Source: Methylomonas fluvii | GTDB taxonomy: Bacteria > Pseudomonadota > Gammaproteobacteria > Methylococcales > Methylomonadaceae | Assembly: GCF_014850975.1 (NCBI RefSeq) | Contig: NZ_JACXST010000001.1 | Coordinates: forward strand, 1,364,001-1,428,000 | DNA length: 64,000 nt | Direction of reading: 5' to 3' | Part shown: positions 18,980-27,651 of the stretch, one piece after another | Layout: each line of letters begins with the position of its first letter | Position numbering within the stretch: the first letter of the stretch is position 1 | The notes under the pieces: model-generated | The model's input: the letters and a program-made list of their open reading frames with translations, nothing else | What the model was told of the DNA's origin: nothing | The model's database searches: none | Program-made: the position numbers and the translations under genes

Positions 18980-19318
18980 ATGAGCGATTGCCTGTTTTGC
19001 AAAATGGCCACTGGTGACATCAAACCAGATGTGGTTTACGAGGATGAGCAACTGCTGGCGTTCAGGGATATACATCCGCAAGCGCCCTTGCACGTGTTAA
19101 TCATCCCTAAGCACCACGTCGCTAATTTAAATGATTTGGACGATGCTTTGCTGGGCGGATTGATGTTGCAAACTGCCGCTAAAATTGCCGGCCAGTTGGC
19201 TTATGCGGAAAGCGGTTATCGAACGGTGTTCAACTGCAACGACGACGGCGGGCAGACAGTACATCACCTACATCTGCACCTGCTAGCGGGCAGGCAAATG
19301 CATTGGCCACCTGGTTAA
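18980..19318 (+). CDS. HIT-family purine nucleoside phosphoramidase (HinT-like)
   Basis: A 112-residue protein with the histidine triad H96-L-H98-L-H100 in TVHHLHLHLLAGRQM and the N-terminal DCLFCKMATGDI typical of HinT. HinT enzymes hydrolyse adenosine 5'-monophosphoramidates and aminoacyl-adenylates. TAGGAGG lies just upstream, a strong ribosome site. It ends the dnaX-ybaB-recR run; a bidirectional terminator follows. Confidence 0.92.
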   Translation: MSDCLFCKMATGDIKPDVVYEDEQLLAFRDIHPQAPLHVLIIPKHHVANLNDLDDALLGGLMLQTAAKIAGQLAYAESGYRTVFNCNDDGGQTVHHLHLHLLAGRQMHWPPG

Positions 19319-19336
19319 CACGGATATAAAAAGCAC

Positions 19337-19366
19337 AAAAAAGCCGCGAAATTCGCGGCTTTTTTG
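19337..19366. terminator. Bidirectional intrinsic terminator
   Basis: AAAAAAGCCGCGAA pairs with TTCGCGGCTTTTTT around a very short loop, with A and T runs on both sides. It lies between the HIT gene (plus strand) and the converging deacetylase gene (minus strand) and can serve both. Confidence 0.9.
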
Positions 19367-19395
19367 TGTTTGGGCAACTGCTGGGTGCTGGGCCA

Positions 19396-20388
19396 TCAAT
19401 GCCGTTCCAGCCAGTCCTTGACCTCCAGCGGGGTCATGGTCGTGCCACCCAGCTCCCGCATAAAAAAGTCGAAGTAGCGCCGGCATTTTTCCAGAAACCT
19501 TTCAAGATCCGCATCGCTGTTCACGTAAGGCGTACCGCCGGGCATCACCGAGGGCGAGTGAAAACTGAATACAAAGATGCGCACGCCGTCGGCCAGCAAG
19601 GATTTGGTTAAGCGGCGCATTTCCGGCTCGCTGTAATCTTCGGGCGAGAGTCGAATCCTTTCCAGCAATCGCAGCCTGGCTACGGCTCCGGATATTTTTG
19701 CCTTGCGCAGCCATGGGTGCATTAAGCGTCGGTAAAGCGGCGTGCCGCCCGCGCGTAATGTCCCCACGTAACCGCCGGAGCCGGGCAAGCTAAGCAGGCG
19801 GCGCTGGCTGCCGAACCAAAATGGGTCGCTGCTGTAGCCCGAGTAATCCGGGCCGCCGTCGGCACTGTAATCGATAGACGCGGCCACGCTGATGTCGACC
19901 TCGTAGCCCAGTTCTTCGAGAATCTCGCCGGTGTTGGGGCCGAAGCCGTAGCGGCCCGCCAGATAAGTTAACGGCGAAGTACCGAACGAGGTCTTGATTT
20001 GCTCGGTGAGTATCCTGAGTTTTTCATGCTCCAACGCGCGCGGCAGGTTGCCGGGATAGGAGTTGCGTGCATTGAGTGCTTCATCGTGCGGTGGCGACAC
20101 CCAGGGATGCAGATGCGCTCCGATCAGCGCTCGGCCCGAATCGGCGTAGGCTTTCAGCGGACCGAAGGCATCTTCTTGTGAGGCAATCGGATAGTCGACC
20201 ACGTAGTTCGGCACAATACCAAAGCTATCGAAAACATTCTGCGCCCGGTCGATGTGGTGCATGTGTTTGACGCCGGTCGCCTCTCTTTCGTGCGGCTTGT
20301 TCCAGTCGAACTCTTCTTCGGTATGGATAACTACCGTGAGGATGGGGCGGGTTTCGCTGTCTACGCGAATCAGTTTGCGTTCGCTCAC
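19396..20388 (-). CDS. Polysaccharide-deacetylase-family protein (WalW-like)
   Basis: A 330-residue protein of the NodB-fold deacetylase group. The first strand ends in VVIHTEEEFDWN (about 19-30) and a second metal-ligand-like HxH lies in LIGAHLHPWVSPPHDE; both match WalW-type proteins from polysaccharide clusters. There is no signal peptide, so it should act in the cytoplasm. Its start overlaps the end of the GNAT-like gene by 4 bases (ATGA), making it the last gene of a five-gene minus-strand operon. Likely role: removing an acyl group from a sugar, or a related C-N or ester hydrolysis in making a surface glycan. The substrate is unknown. Confidence 0.8.
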   Translation of the reverse strand: MSERKLIRVDSETRPILTVVIHTEEEFDWNKPHEREATGVKHMHHIDRAQNVFDSFGIVPNYVVDYPIASQEDAFGPLKAYADSGRALIGAHLHPWVSPPHDEALNARNSYPGNLPRALEHEKLRILTEQIKTSFGTSPLTYLAGRYGFGPNTGEILEELGYEVDISVAASIDYSADGGPDYSGYSSDPFWFGSQRRLLSLPGSGGYVGTLRAGGTPLYRRLMHPWLRKAKISGAVARLRLLERIRLSPEDYSEPEMRRLTKSLLADGVRIFVFSFHSPSVMPGGTPYVNSDADLERFLEKCRRYFDFFMRELGGTTMTPLEVKDWLERH

Positions 20389-21242
20389 TGGCTTAGTCCT
20401 ACTATCTCGGAATAAAAATTGCTGATGTCGGATTCGCTTAGGGTGTCGCTACGAAATACTTTGTTGCGGTAGCCGGCCAGTTCGTGACAGATCAGTGGCA
20501 GCCTGGGTAGCAGGCGCGACTCGACTCGGGTGTATAAACAACCTTTCTGTAACAGGTGTGAGCCGATGCTATGGCGGTAACGCAGAAATAGCTCGGGATC
20601 GCTGAAACCCAGTATTAGCGCGCCGGGTACGCCTTTCAATCGGTTCGGCGTCCAGGTCACGAGACAGTATGCGTCGTGTCTTCCAACCGCCAAGTGTCTA
20701 AGCCAGGGCAGGTGGCGGTGGTCATGAAATACCTTGGCATCGGCGGGCGCAAGCGCTTGTTCGATAGCGTCGTGATCAGTAATTACGCCGATACCACCGA
20801 GTCGGGCAAATGGCCAGGGAAGATTAGGCCAGATTGCGTGGCGCTCGTTCATGGGTTTGAACTTCAGGAATTGCAGTGTCTTCGATACTACTTCGGTCGG
20901 CGTCAGATCGGTGAAATGAAAGCCGGGTTGCGAGACCACCGCCATCGCCAGTCGCATGCTCTGCGAGCGGAAGGCCTCCAGCACACACCAGCTGGTGATA
21001 TTGCAGAACTGTTCAGCTTGGCCGCGAATAATGCGCTCGGCGTAGATCGCGCCGATGCCGCCGATAATTTTGCCTTCATCGCGGATCAGAAACCCATTGT
21101 TGGGCTTGGTTACGCCCCAATTCTGCTGGAAAGCTTGCGCCCATTGTTCGGCACTGCGCTCGGCGCTCAGGTGTTCCGTGAGAAATTGGCAGAAAGCGAG
21201 CAGGTCGCCGTCTTGAATCGGTTCCAGCGTCGGCATAGCCAT
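20385..21242 (-). CDS. GNAT-like acyltransferase
   Basis: A 285-residue protein. Its N-terminal half resembles a GNAT N-acyltransferase: FLIRDEGKIIGGIGAIYAER looks like the central beta-hairpin, followed by a VLEAFRSQSMRLAMAVV segment where the acyl-CoA pyrophosphate loop normally lies, although the usual RxxGxG is not well kept. The C-terminal half shows no motif I recognise. Set between an acyl carrier protein gene and a deacetylase gene, it is a good candidate for moving the ACP-bound acyl group to an amino sugar or similar acceptor; this is inference from context. The start at 21242 follows an AAGGAAT sequence. Confidence 0.6.
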   Translation of the reverse strand: MAMPTLEPIQDGDLLAFCQFLTEHLSAERSAEQWAQAFQQNWGVTKPNNGFLIRDEGKIIGGIGAIYAERIIRGQAEQFCNITSWCVLEAFRSQSMRLAMAVVSQPGFHFTDLTPTEVVSKTLQFLKFKPMNERHAIWPNLPWPFARLGGIGVITDHDAIEQALAPADAKVFHDHRHLPWLRHLAVGRHDAYCLVTWTPNRLKGVPGALILGFSDPELFLRYRHSIGSHLLQKGCLYTRVESRLLPRLPLICHELAGYRNKVFRSDTLSESDISNFYSEIVGLSQ

Positions 21243-21294
21243 GATTATTCCTTCAGCGCGGTTGCGTCAAATAGGCTGCGGTAGATTGTTTGGC

Positions 21295-21561
21295 TTACGC
21301 TTGTTTGCTGGATAGCAGAAAGTTGGTCATCGCATTAATCGAGCCGAGATTGTCGATGTTCATGTCTTCCTGTTTGATCCGAAAGTCGTAGCTGGCCTCA
21401 AACCAGACCACCAGTTCCAGAATGGCGCCGGAATCGAGCAGGCCGGTGGCAGGCAGAATGTCGTCGTCAGTAACGCCCGAGGCGTCCATGTCCAGCGCTT
21501 TGGCTAGCTCTATGACTTTGTTGCGTATCGCGGCTTTGATCTCGTCGGAATTCAGGTTCAT
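21295..21561 (-). CDS. Acyl carrier protein (dedicated, DSG motif)
   Basis: An 88-residue four-helix carrier protein. The phosphopantetheine-attachment serine is S44 in GLLDSGAILELV, a DSG variant of the DSL motif of fatty-acid-synthesis ACPs, which suggests a specialised carrier rather than AcpP. It lies 30 bases after the E2 gene and 52 bases before the GNAT-like gene on the minus strand. A carrier protein beside a complete E1/E2 pair suggests that the acyl group made by oxidative decarboxylation is placed on this ACP. It needs a phosphopantetheinyl transferase encoded elsewhere. Confidence 0.88.
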   Translation of the reverse strand: MNLNSDEIKAAIRNKVIELAKALDMDASGVTDDDILPATGLLDSGAILELVVWFEASYDFRIKQEDMNIDNLGSINAMTNFLLSSKQA

Positions 21562-21591
21562 CTATCGGTGGCCTCTGGTTTATGTGTGTGG

Positions 21592-22695
21592 TTATGCCGG
21601 GCGGGATAACGCCAGCAACACCTGTGCGACGTCGAAACCCGTGAGAACGCGGTGATCATAAGTGGCGCCCAATACTGCCTTATCGGAATTCTTTGGGGCG
21701 GCGTGAGCAATAATCAGCGCTGTCTGCGGCGGTAGAATAGGGGTGTGGCGGCTGACATTCCAGCGTGCCATGCTCGAAAACGATAGGGTGGCGCCGGTGG
21801 CTTCCTGCGGTGGTAACTTGTGAGCCATGGCGTGGCGTTGTACCTCGCCGAGGGCGCTGATGAACTGTGCTGCGTTCATGTCTTGCGTGTCGCGGACTAC
21901 GGTCAGATAAAGCATAGAGCCGGCCTGCACGGTAAAACCGATATTCACCGGCGTATATTGGAAACGCTGGCCGTTGACTATCGTGGAATTAATCAACGGG
22001 CGTTCACGACCCAGTTCGGCCAGACGGAAGGCCATCAAAGGCAGCAAGGGCGAGAGCATCAGCTTATGTTCCGCCGCATAGGCGGCGGCCCTTTCCTCCC
22101 AGGGCTTGGGGTCGTATTCGACCTCCAGATAGGCCGAGGCCGCATAATCCCGATGCCAAGCCACTGTATGCAGCATGCCCGCCGCTTCTGGCGATAAATC
22201 CTGCAAGTCGCCGGCAACCGCTGGCGTATCTTCCCGGCGGTTTGCCGTTTGAGTCGTTGCGGCGGCTTTACCGGGCTTACCGCCCTTGCTCAGCCATGTC
22301 TCGATGTCAGCTACCGACAAGCGCTCGCCGCTGACGGGGACGCGGGTTGGGTCGATGTCCAGTTCCTTGAGCATGGCTCGGGCTTTTGCCGTCGGTTGGC
22401 GGACAGCGCTTGCTGATGATGAAGTATCCTTGGTTTCTTCCGGGATTGCTTCGTCGCGCGTCTCACCCAGCCAGAACATCACGGCGCCGACGCGGATTTT
22501 TTGCCCCGGTTCGCAGTCGACTCTCAGCACGTAGCCGTCTTGTTCGGCTACTACGTCTATCATGGATTTGTCGGTTTCGACGGTGGCGACCACGTCGCCG
22601 CTATTGACGAACTCGCCTTGCTTGACGTCGATGCTGACGACGTCCACGAACTCGTCGTTGATGTTCACGCAGGGGACGGTTTGGAAAGTGGGCAT
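21592..22695 (-). CDS. 2-oxoacid dehydrogenase E2-like acyltransferase
   Basis: A 367-residue protein with all three E2 parts: an N-terminal lipoyl domain (K43 in VETDKSMIDV), a peripheral-subunit-binding domain (about 95-135, TAKARAMLKELDIDPTRVPV) and a CAT-fold acyltransferase domain. The C-terminal motif reads DHRVLTG (H348), so the Asp of the canonical HxxxDG is Thr here. It is shorter than usual E2 proteins (400 or more, often with several lipoyl domains). It follows the E1 gene by 9 bases and precedes the ACP gene. The changed active site may reflect a different acceptor, perhaps the ACP instead of CoA; this is inference. No E3 gene is nearby. Confidence 0.85.
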   Translation of the reverse strand: MPTFQTVPCVNINDEFVDVVSIDVKQGEFVNSGDVVATVETDKSMIDVVAEQDGYVLRVDCEPGQKIRVGAVMFWLGETRDEAIPEETKDTSSSASAVRQPTAKARAMLKELDIDPTRVPVSGERLSVADIETWLSKGGKPGKAAATTQTANRREDTPAVAGDLQDLSPEAAGMLHTVAWHRDYAASAYLEVEYDPKPWEERAAAYAAEHKLMLSPLLPLMAFRLAELGRERPLINSTIVNGQRFQYTPVNIGFTVQAGSMLYLTVVRDTQDMNAAQFISALGEVQRHAMAHKLPPQEATGATLSFSSMARWNVSRHTPILPPQTALIIAHAAPKNSDKAVLGATYDHRVLTGFDVAQVLLALSRPA

Positions 22696-22704
22696 GGCTG
22701 TCCT

Positions 22705-24732
22705 TTAAAAAAGGTCGAGAATTTGGTCGATAATCGATTGTTCGTCGGGAATAATGCTGCGCTCCAGGCTGCGGGCGGAGGCGATGGGCACGGGCGGTGT
22801 GCCGATGCGCAGAAACTGGCCCTTGAATCCGGATTCGAGTAAAGCGGCGGCGATTTCGGCGCTGACGCCGAAGTCGTGGTGAGATTCTTCGATCACCACC
22901 ACGCACTCTCGGGTGGCCAGATGCTTGATCAACGATTCGCGCGGCAGCGGCGACAGCAATGACGGCGAGACGATTTCAACTTCCAGCTCTTCTTCGCTTT
23001 CCAGTCTGCCTGCCACGGCTTCGGTCATCGTCAGCATGCCGCCGTAGCTTACTAACGTTACATCAGGTTCATTCGCACCCCGGCGTAGAGTAGGAAACAA
23101 GTGGGTCGCCACATCATCCGTGGCCGGCAGCGCGACATAATCCGCCGGGTCCATTTTTTCGCCGTACAGTAGTTTGTGTTCCAGAAACAGTACCGGGTAG
23201 TGCCAGCGCAGTACGGCGTCGATCAGGAGTTCGGCGACGTTATGTCTATGGCTGCCGTAAACCACGGTCAGGCCCGGCACTGAGGTAAACAGGTGCTCCG
23301 GGCTTTGGCTATGCGTGGGGCCGTAGCCGCGCCGGCCGCCGCACGGAGTGCGGATGACGATGGGCACCGAGGTATCCGCAAACATGCCGGGGAACTTCAC
23401 TGCGTGGTTGAGCAGTTGATCCAGGCATAGCGATAGGAAATCGGCGAACATGATTTCCACGACCGGCAGGTAGCCATCGAGCGACAAACCTATAGCCGAA
23501 CCGGTGATGCCGGCCTCGCTGATCGGCGTGGAAATCACGCGGCCGGGAAACTCGCTGGACAGGCCTTGCGTCACTTTGAAAGCGCCACCGTATGGATCGT
23601 GCAGGTCCTCGCCGATTAACAGCGTGCTTTGCTCGGACTTGAGCAGGAATTGCAAGGCAGTGTTCAACGCTTGGCGAACGTTATTGCCGACTGCGACAGA
23701 TGGATAGCTGGGCACTGGGTGTTCATGCGCCGCGGTGAAGATGTGGGTCGGGGTTTCGGCGAGCGTGGCTTCCGGGGATGCGTTGGCGGCCTGGCGTACT
23801 GCTTCCACGAATTGGCGATTGCGGGCTTCGATATTGGCCAGCGTATCGGCAGGCAACTGCCTGGCCAAGGCGGCCAATGGATCGCGGGCGCGAATCTCGT
23901 CAAGTTCGTTCGGATCACGGAGGTCATCACCCTTACTGTGCGGGCCCATCCGCCGAGTGTCAATCACCAGGAAGCCGGGGCCGCGACTCGCGCGTACCTC
24001 GCTGACTACTTCGGCTACTTTACGGCAAAATTCCGGATCATTGTCGGCAAGGCGCCAGGTGGGTAGTCCAAATGCCGCGCCACGGGCTTCGATGTCGCCG
24101 CCCAGATTGTCGCGACTGACGGTAGTTTGAGAAATGCCGTTGTTCTCGACCACGACCAGCAAGGGTGCGTTCCAGACCGACGCCAGATTCATGGCTTCGT
24201 AAACCAAGCCTTGGCCGAGCGTACCGTCTCCTATGATGGCGGCCACGATTCCGGCGCTGCCATGCAGCTTGCGCGCCAAGGCCAGGCCGGCGCCTATGCC
24301 CAACATGCCGCCCTGCACACCGTTACTGTGAAAATTGCGATGGACCAGATGTTGACTGCCGCCCCAGCCGCCGCAAGCGCCGGCCTCGCGGCCCATAATC
24401 TCGCCAACCAGCCCAACGAAGTCCCCGGAGTACGACAGAAAATGGCCGTGATTACGATGGTTGGAGAGGACGGCGTCATCGGGATGATCCAAGGCGCGCA
24501 CCACCGATAATGCGGTGAGTTCCTGGCCAATACAGGTGTGAGTGGTGCCCGAGACCAGACCGCGGGAAAATTGATCTAGAACCAGTTCTTCAGTCAGGCG
24601 TATCAGGTGACCATAAGCATAGAGACTTTCCGGCTCAAGCCCGATTTGCGGCTTACCATGCTGGTCGCGCGTGAAGCCCGGCACTTCCCAAGTTTTATCT
24701 TCCGGAAGGCGAGCTACTTTGTGTGTATCCAT
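22705..24732 (-). CDS. Fused alpha-beta 2-oxoacid dehydrogenase E1 (thiamine pyrophosphate-dependent)
   Basis: A 675-residue fusion of E1-alpha (about 1-320) and E1-beta (about 345-675), which are separate chains in most branched-chain or pyruvate dehydrogenases. The TPP motif runs from GDG (168-170) to NN (197-198) in VVVENNG, and HTCIGQE (65-71) is the E1-alpha entry motif. The beta half has LLIGEDLHDPYGGAF and the catalytic RGYGPTHSQSPEHLF. The reaction is decarboxylation of a 2-oxoacid and reductive acylation of the E2 lipoyl group; the substrate cannot be read from sequence. It is the first gene of the E1-E2-ACP-GNAT-deacetylase operon, with its promoter probably in 24733-24854. Confidence 0.88.
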   Translation of the reverse strand: MDTHKVARLPEDKTWEVPGFTRDQHGKPQIGLEPESLYAYGHLIRLTEELVLDQFSRGLVSGTTHTCIGQELTALSVVRALDHPDDAVLSNHRNHGHFLSYSGDFVGLVGEIMGREAGACGGWGGSQHLVHRNFHSNGVQGGMLGIGAGLALARKLHGSAGIVAAIIGDGTLGQGLVYEAMNLASVWNAPLLVVVENNGISQTTVSRDNLGGDIEARGAAFGLPTWRLADNDPEFCRKVAEVVSEVRASRGPGFLVIDTRRMGPHSKGDDLRDPNELDEIRARDPLAALARQLPADTLANIEARNRQFVEAVRQAANASPEATLAETPTHIFTAAHEHPVPSYPSVAVGNNVRQALNTALQFLLKSEQSTLLIGEDLHDPYGGAFKVTQGLSSEFPGRVISTPISEAGITGSAIGLSLDGYLPVVEIMFADFLSLCLDQLLNHAVKFPGMFADTSVPIVIRTPCGGRRGYGPTHSQSPEHLFTSVPGLTVVYGSHRHNVAELLIDAVLRWHYPVLFLEHKLLYGEKMDPADYVALPATDDVATHLFPTLRRGANEPDVTLVSYGGMLTMTEAVAGRLESEEELEVEIVSPSLLSPLPRESLIKHLATRECVVVIEESHHDFGVSAEIAAALLESGFKGQFLRIGTPPVPIASARSLERSIIPDEQSIIDQILDLF

Positions 24733-24854
24733 GTATTGGTTCCGGAGGTCTTGGCTAGTGCTTTAGTCATAAGAATATAATTTACGCGAACCGGCAGAGC
24801 CGTGCAAGAACCGATTGAACGGATCTGGGGTGCGAATTCATCTGTTTGACGGGG

Positions 24855-25766
24855 CTAGTTGCGATTGCCCGGCGGCATCTTTTCTCTGAGTTTTAAGAAG
24901 CGCTGGTAGCGCTCTTCGGCAATTTGGCCTGCGTCTACCGCCAACCGCACCGCGCAATCCTTATCGTTGACATGCCGGCAGTCGTTGAAGCGGCATTTGC
25001 CTATGTGCGGCTGAAACTCTCTATAACCCCAAGCCAGTTGCCCTTCCGACAAGCCGGCCAAGCCAAATATCGCTACACCGGGGCTGTCGATTAAATCACC
25101 GCCGCCCGGTAAATGGTAAAGCGTTGCGGCCGTGGTGGTATGTCGGCCGTGGCGGGTGATTTCCGAGACTGTATTGGTTCTGAGATTCCGGTCCGGCAAT
25201 AGCGCATTCGTCAAAGACGATTTTCCAACCCCGGATTGGCCGGCGAACATGCTGGTCTGCTGTGCCAAAACCTGTTGCAAACCCGAAATACCAAGCGCGT
25301 GTTTGGCGCTAACTCTATGTAAGCTGTAGCCCAAACTTTGATAGTAGGCTAAGCCTTCTTCAACTATGGCGGAGAGTGGCAGATCGACTTTATTCAGTAC
25401 CAGCGCCGCGTCGATATTGCAGTTTTCGCAAATCGCCAGATATTGATCCAGCAGCAGAAAATCGCATTCCGGTTCGGCGGCGAAGACCACGAAAATGGTA
25501 TCCAGATTGGCCGCTACCGGCCGGGTGTCGTTGCCGCGGCTGGGGCGTTGCAACACCGAGCGCCTGGGCAGTATTTGCTCGATGCGGCCTTGCTCGGGTG
25601 AAGACATCGACAGCATCACCCGGTCACCGACCACCACAGTGTCCAGTTTGCGCAGCGTTTGGCAGAGGACGAGTTGCTCGGCGGCTGCACCGGCATTGTC
25701 GCTCACCTCGACAGCAATACCTTTGCCGAGATGGGCGACGACCAAGCCTTGGTGCAAGTCTGCCAT
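24855..25766 (-). CDS. rsgA: Ribosome small-subunit-dependent GTPase A
   Basis: A 303-residue circularly permuted GTPase that helps late maturation of the 30S subunit. The motif order is permuted as expected: G4 NKVD (125-128), G1 GQSGVGKSS (176-184), G3 DSPG (227-230). An OB-fold precedes the GTPase part, and a C-terminal zinc-binding domain has C258, C263, H265 and C271. Its start shares a base with the stop of the M48 peptidase gene (TGATG), so the two are coupled. In E. coli rsgA is next to orn; here orn lies nearby but on the other strand. Confidence 0.95.
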   Translation of the reverse strand: MADLHQGLVVAHLGKGIAVEVSDNAGAAAEQLVLCQTLRKLDTVVVGDRVMLSMSSPEQGRIEQILPRRSVLQRPSRGNDTRPVAANLDTIFVVFAAEPECDFLLLDQYLAICENCNIDAALVLNKVDLPLSAIVEEGLAYYQSLGYSLHRVSAKHALGISGLQQVLAQQTSMFAGQSGVGKSSLTNALLPDRNLRTNTVSEITRHGRHTTTAATLYHLPGGGDLIDSPGVAIFGLAGLSEGQLAWGYREFQPHIGKCRFNDCRHVNDKDCAVRLAVDAGQIAEERYQRFLKLREKMPPGNRN

Positions 25767-27016
25767 CAGGCGGACTGCATCTTTTCTTCGATATGCGCTA
25801 TGCGGATGGCGGCCGGCGGATGGCTGTAATGAAATGCGGAGTACAAAGGATCGGGCGTCAGCGTGCTGGCATTTTCTTCGTAAAGTTTGACTAAGCCACT
25901 GATCATTTTGCTGCCTTGGGCATTGCGGGTAGCAAAGTCGTCGGCTTCGAACTCGAATTTACGTTGGAAATAGGCGCTGATTGGCTGCATAAAGGTGGTG
26001 AACACTGGCGACACCAGCATAAACAATAATAGCGCTGCCGCGTTGGAATGGGTAGTGACCCCCAAACCGTCGAAAAACCAGTCCTGGGTGATCAGCCAGC
26101 CTAATACTGCAAAGCTTATCAAGGTCATTGCCGATGAAGCCACCAGCATTTTAATGGTGTGCTTGCATTTGAAATGGCCCAGCTCGTGTGCCAGCACCGC
26201 TTCCAGTTCTTCCTCGTCCAGCGAATTAACCAGCGTATCGAAAAACACGATGCGCTTGTTATTGCCCAGGCCGGTGAAATAGGCGTTGCCATGGCCGGAA
26301 CGGCGCGAACCGTCCATGATGAAAATGCCTTGGCTGTTAAAGCCGCAACGTTCCAGCAAACCTTGAATGCGTTGTTTCAAAGAGCCTTCCTGCATCGGCT
26401 CGAATTTGTTAAATAGCGGGGCGATCAGGGTCGGAAACAGCCAACTCATCAACAGCGAGAAACTCATGATGATGGCCCAGGCATACAGCCACCACAGGCC
26501 GCCGATGCCGTCCATGACCCACAGAATCAGCGCCAGAATCGGCAAGCCTATGGCTAGCGTCAGGCCCATGGACATTAATTGGTCTTTCACGAACTGCGGC
26601 AGTTTGCTTTTATTGAAGCCGTATTTTTCTTCGATAACAAAGGTTTGGTACAAACTGAACGGGATTTCGATCACGGTCATTAACAGAAAGATGCTGGCCA
26701 TTGACAACAAGCTGGCCGACAACGGCGATAAATCGAAGGTGGACCAGAAATCAAATACTAGGCTGATACCGCCACCTAAGGTCAGTGCCAGCAAGAACAC
26801 CATGCCGACCACGCTATCGATGTCGCCCAGTTTGCTTTTTTCTACGGTGTAATCGGCAGCCTTTTGGTGGGCGCTGAGCGAGACCCGATCTTTAAAGGCT
26901 GCAGGCACCTGCTCGCGATGCTGCAAAACATAGGATTTCTGCCGTATCGCCAGCCAGAATTGGATGCCGTAGGAAAGGACTAAAGCCGCTAAAAAAATGC
27001 CAGTAAACGTGTTCAT
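25766..27016 (-). CDS. M48-family zinc metallopeptidase (Ste24/CAAX-protease type)
   Basis: A 416-residue inner-membrane zinc peptidase. The catalytic HELGH is at 277-281 (VLAHELGHFKCKH), with the third ligand probably the Glu in FEFEADDFA. Several membrane segments lie before and after it (for example about 70-88, 100-120, 150-180, 180-200). In eukaryotes the family cleaves prenylated CAAX proteins; bacterial members probably act in membrane-protein quality control. I prefer the ATG at 27016 over a TTG one codon upstream. It is divergent from orn and coupled to rsgA. Confidence 0.9.
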   Translation of the reverse strand: MNTFTGIFLAALVLSYGIQFWLAIRQKSYVLQHREQVPAAFKDRVSLSAHQKAADYTVEKSKLGDIDSVVGMVFLLALTLGGGISLVFDFWSTFDLSPLSASLLSMASIFLLMTVIEIPFSLYQTFVIEEKYGFNKSKLPQFVKDQLMSMGLTLAIGLPILALILWVMDGIGGLWWLYAWAIIMSFSLLMSWLFPTLIAPLFNKFEPMQEGSLKQRIQGLLERCGFNSQGIFIMDGSRRSGHGNAYFTGLGNNKRIVFFDTLVNSLDEEELEAVLAHELGHFKCKHTIKMLVASSAMTLISFAVLGWLITQDWFFDGLGVTTHSNAAALLLFMLVSPVFTTFMQPISAYFQRKFEFEADDFATRNAQGSKMISGLVKLYEENASTLTPDPLYSAFHYSHPPAAIRIAHIEEKMQSA

Positions 27017-27105
27017 CAAGCCTATGTGGTTGGGGTTAACAATTAGCGGTACAGATTAGCTAATGCTACAATTTGCCGCAACATTATTAATACTATGGAA
27101 TGAAA

Positions 27106-27651
27106 ATGGCTCAAGATGCCGACAATCTTATCTGGATCGATTTGGAAATGACAGGCTTAGACCCGGATAACGATCTGATCATCGAAATCGCCACGGTAGT
27201 CACCGATAAAAACCTGCATATCCTCGCCGAAGGGCCGGTGATGGCGGTGCATCAGTCCGATGCGGCGCTGGCGGCGATGGACGATTGGAATCAAAAGCAC
27301 CATGGTCAATCCGGTTTGATTCAGCGGGTCAAGGATTCAAAAATCGATGCCGCCGAAGCGGAAGCGCACACCATCGCGTTTTTGCAGCAATGGGTGCCTG
27401 CCAACACTTCGCCGATATGTGGCAACAGTATTTGTCAGGATCGGCGCTTTCTCTATCGCTACATGCCCAAATTGGAAGCGTATTTCCATTACCGCAACCT
27501 GGACGTATCCACCGTTAAGGAACTGGCGGCACGCTGGGCGCCGCAGTTAAAGGAAGGCTTTAACAAGCAAGCCTCGCACAAAGCGCTGGACGACATCATC
27601 GAGTCCATCGAAGAACTGCGTTACTATCGGGAAACGTTCTTTAAATTCTGA
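27106..27651 (+). CDS. orn: Oligoribonuclease
   Basis: A DEDDh 3'-5' exoribonuclease that degrades 2-5-nucleotide RNAs, including pGpG from cyclic-di-GMP breakdown. The first acidic motif is [10 protein letters not shown], near the N-terminus. I chose the ATG at 27106 over the one at 27100: a GGA lies 6 bases upstream of it, and it gives 181 residues, the exact length of E. coli Orn with matching N-terminus. The stop codon overlaps the next start (TGATG). Two cyclic-di-GMP proteins elsewhere in the window (HD-GYP and PilZ) would feed on the same pathway. Confidence 0.95.
   Translation: MAQDADNLIWIDLEMTGLDPDNDLIIEIATVVTDKNLHILAEGPVMAVHQSDAALAAMDDWNQKHHGQSGLIQRVKDSKIDAAEAEAHTIAFLQQWVPANTSPICGNSICQDRRFLYRYMPKLEAYFHYRNLDVSTVKELAARWAPQLKEGFNKQASHKALDDIIESIEELRYYRETFFKF

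Noticed and set aside
27020-27105. Possible fluoride riboswitch upstream of orn and the Fluc gene
   Set aside because: The conserved GG-GATGG...CTCCC...ATAAACCGC pattern is not present.
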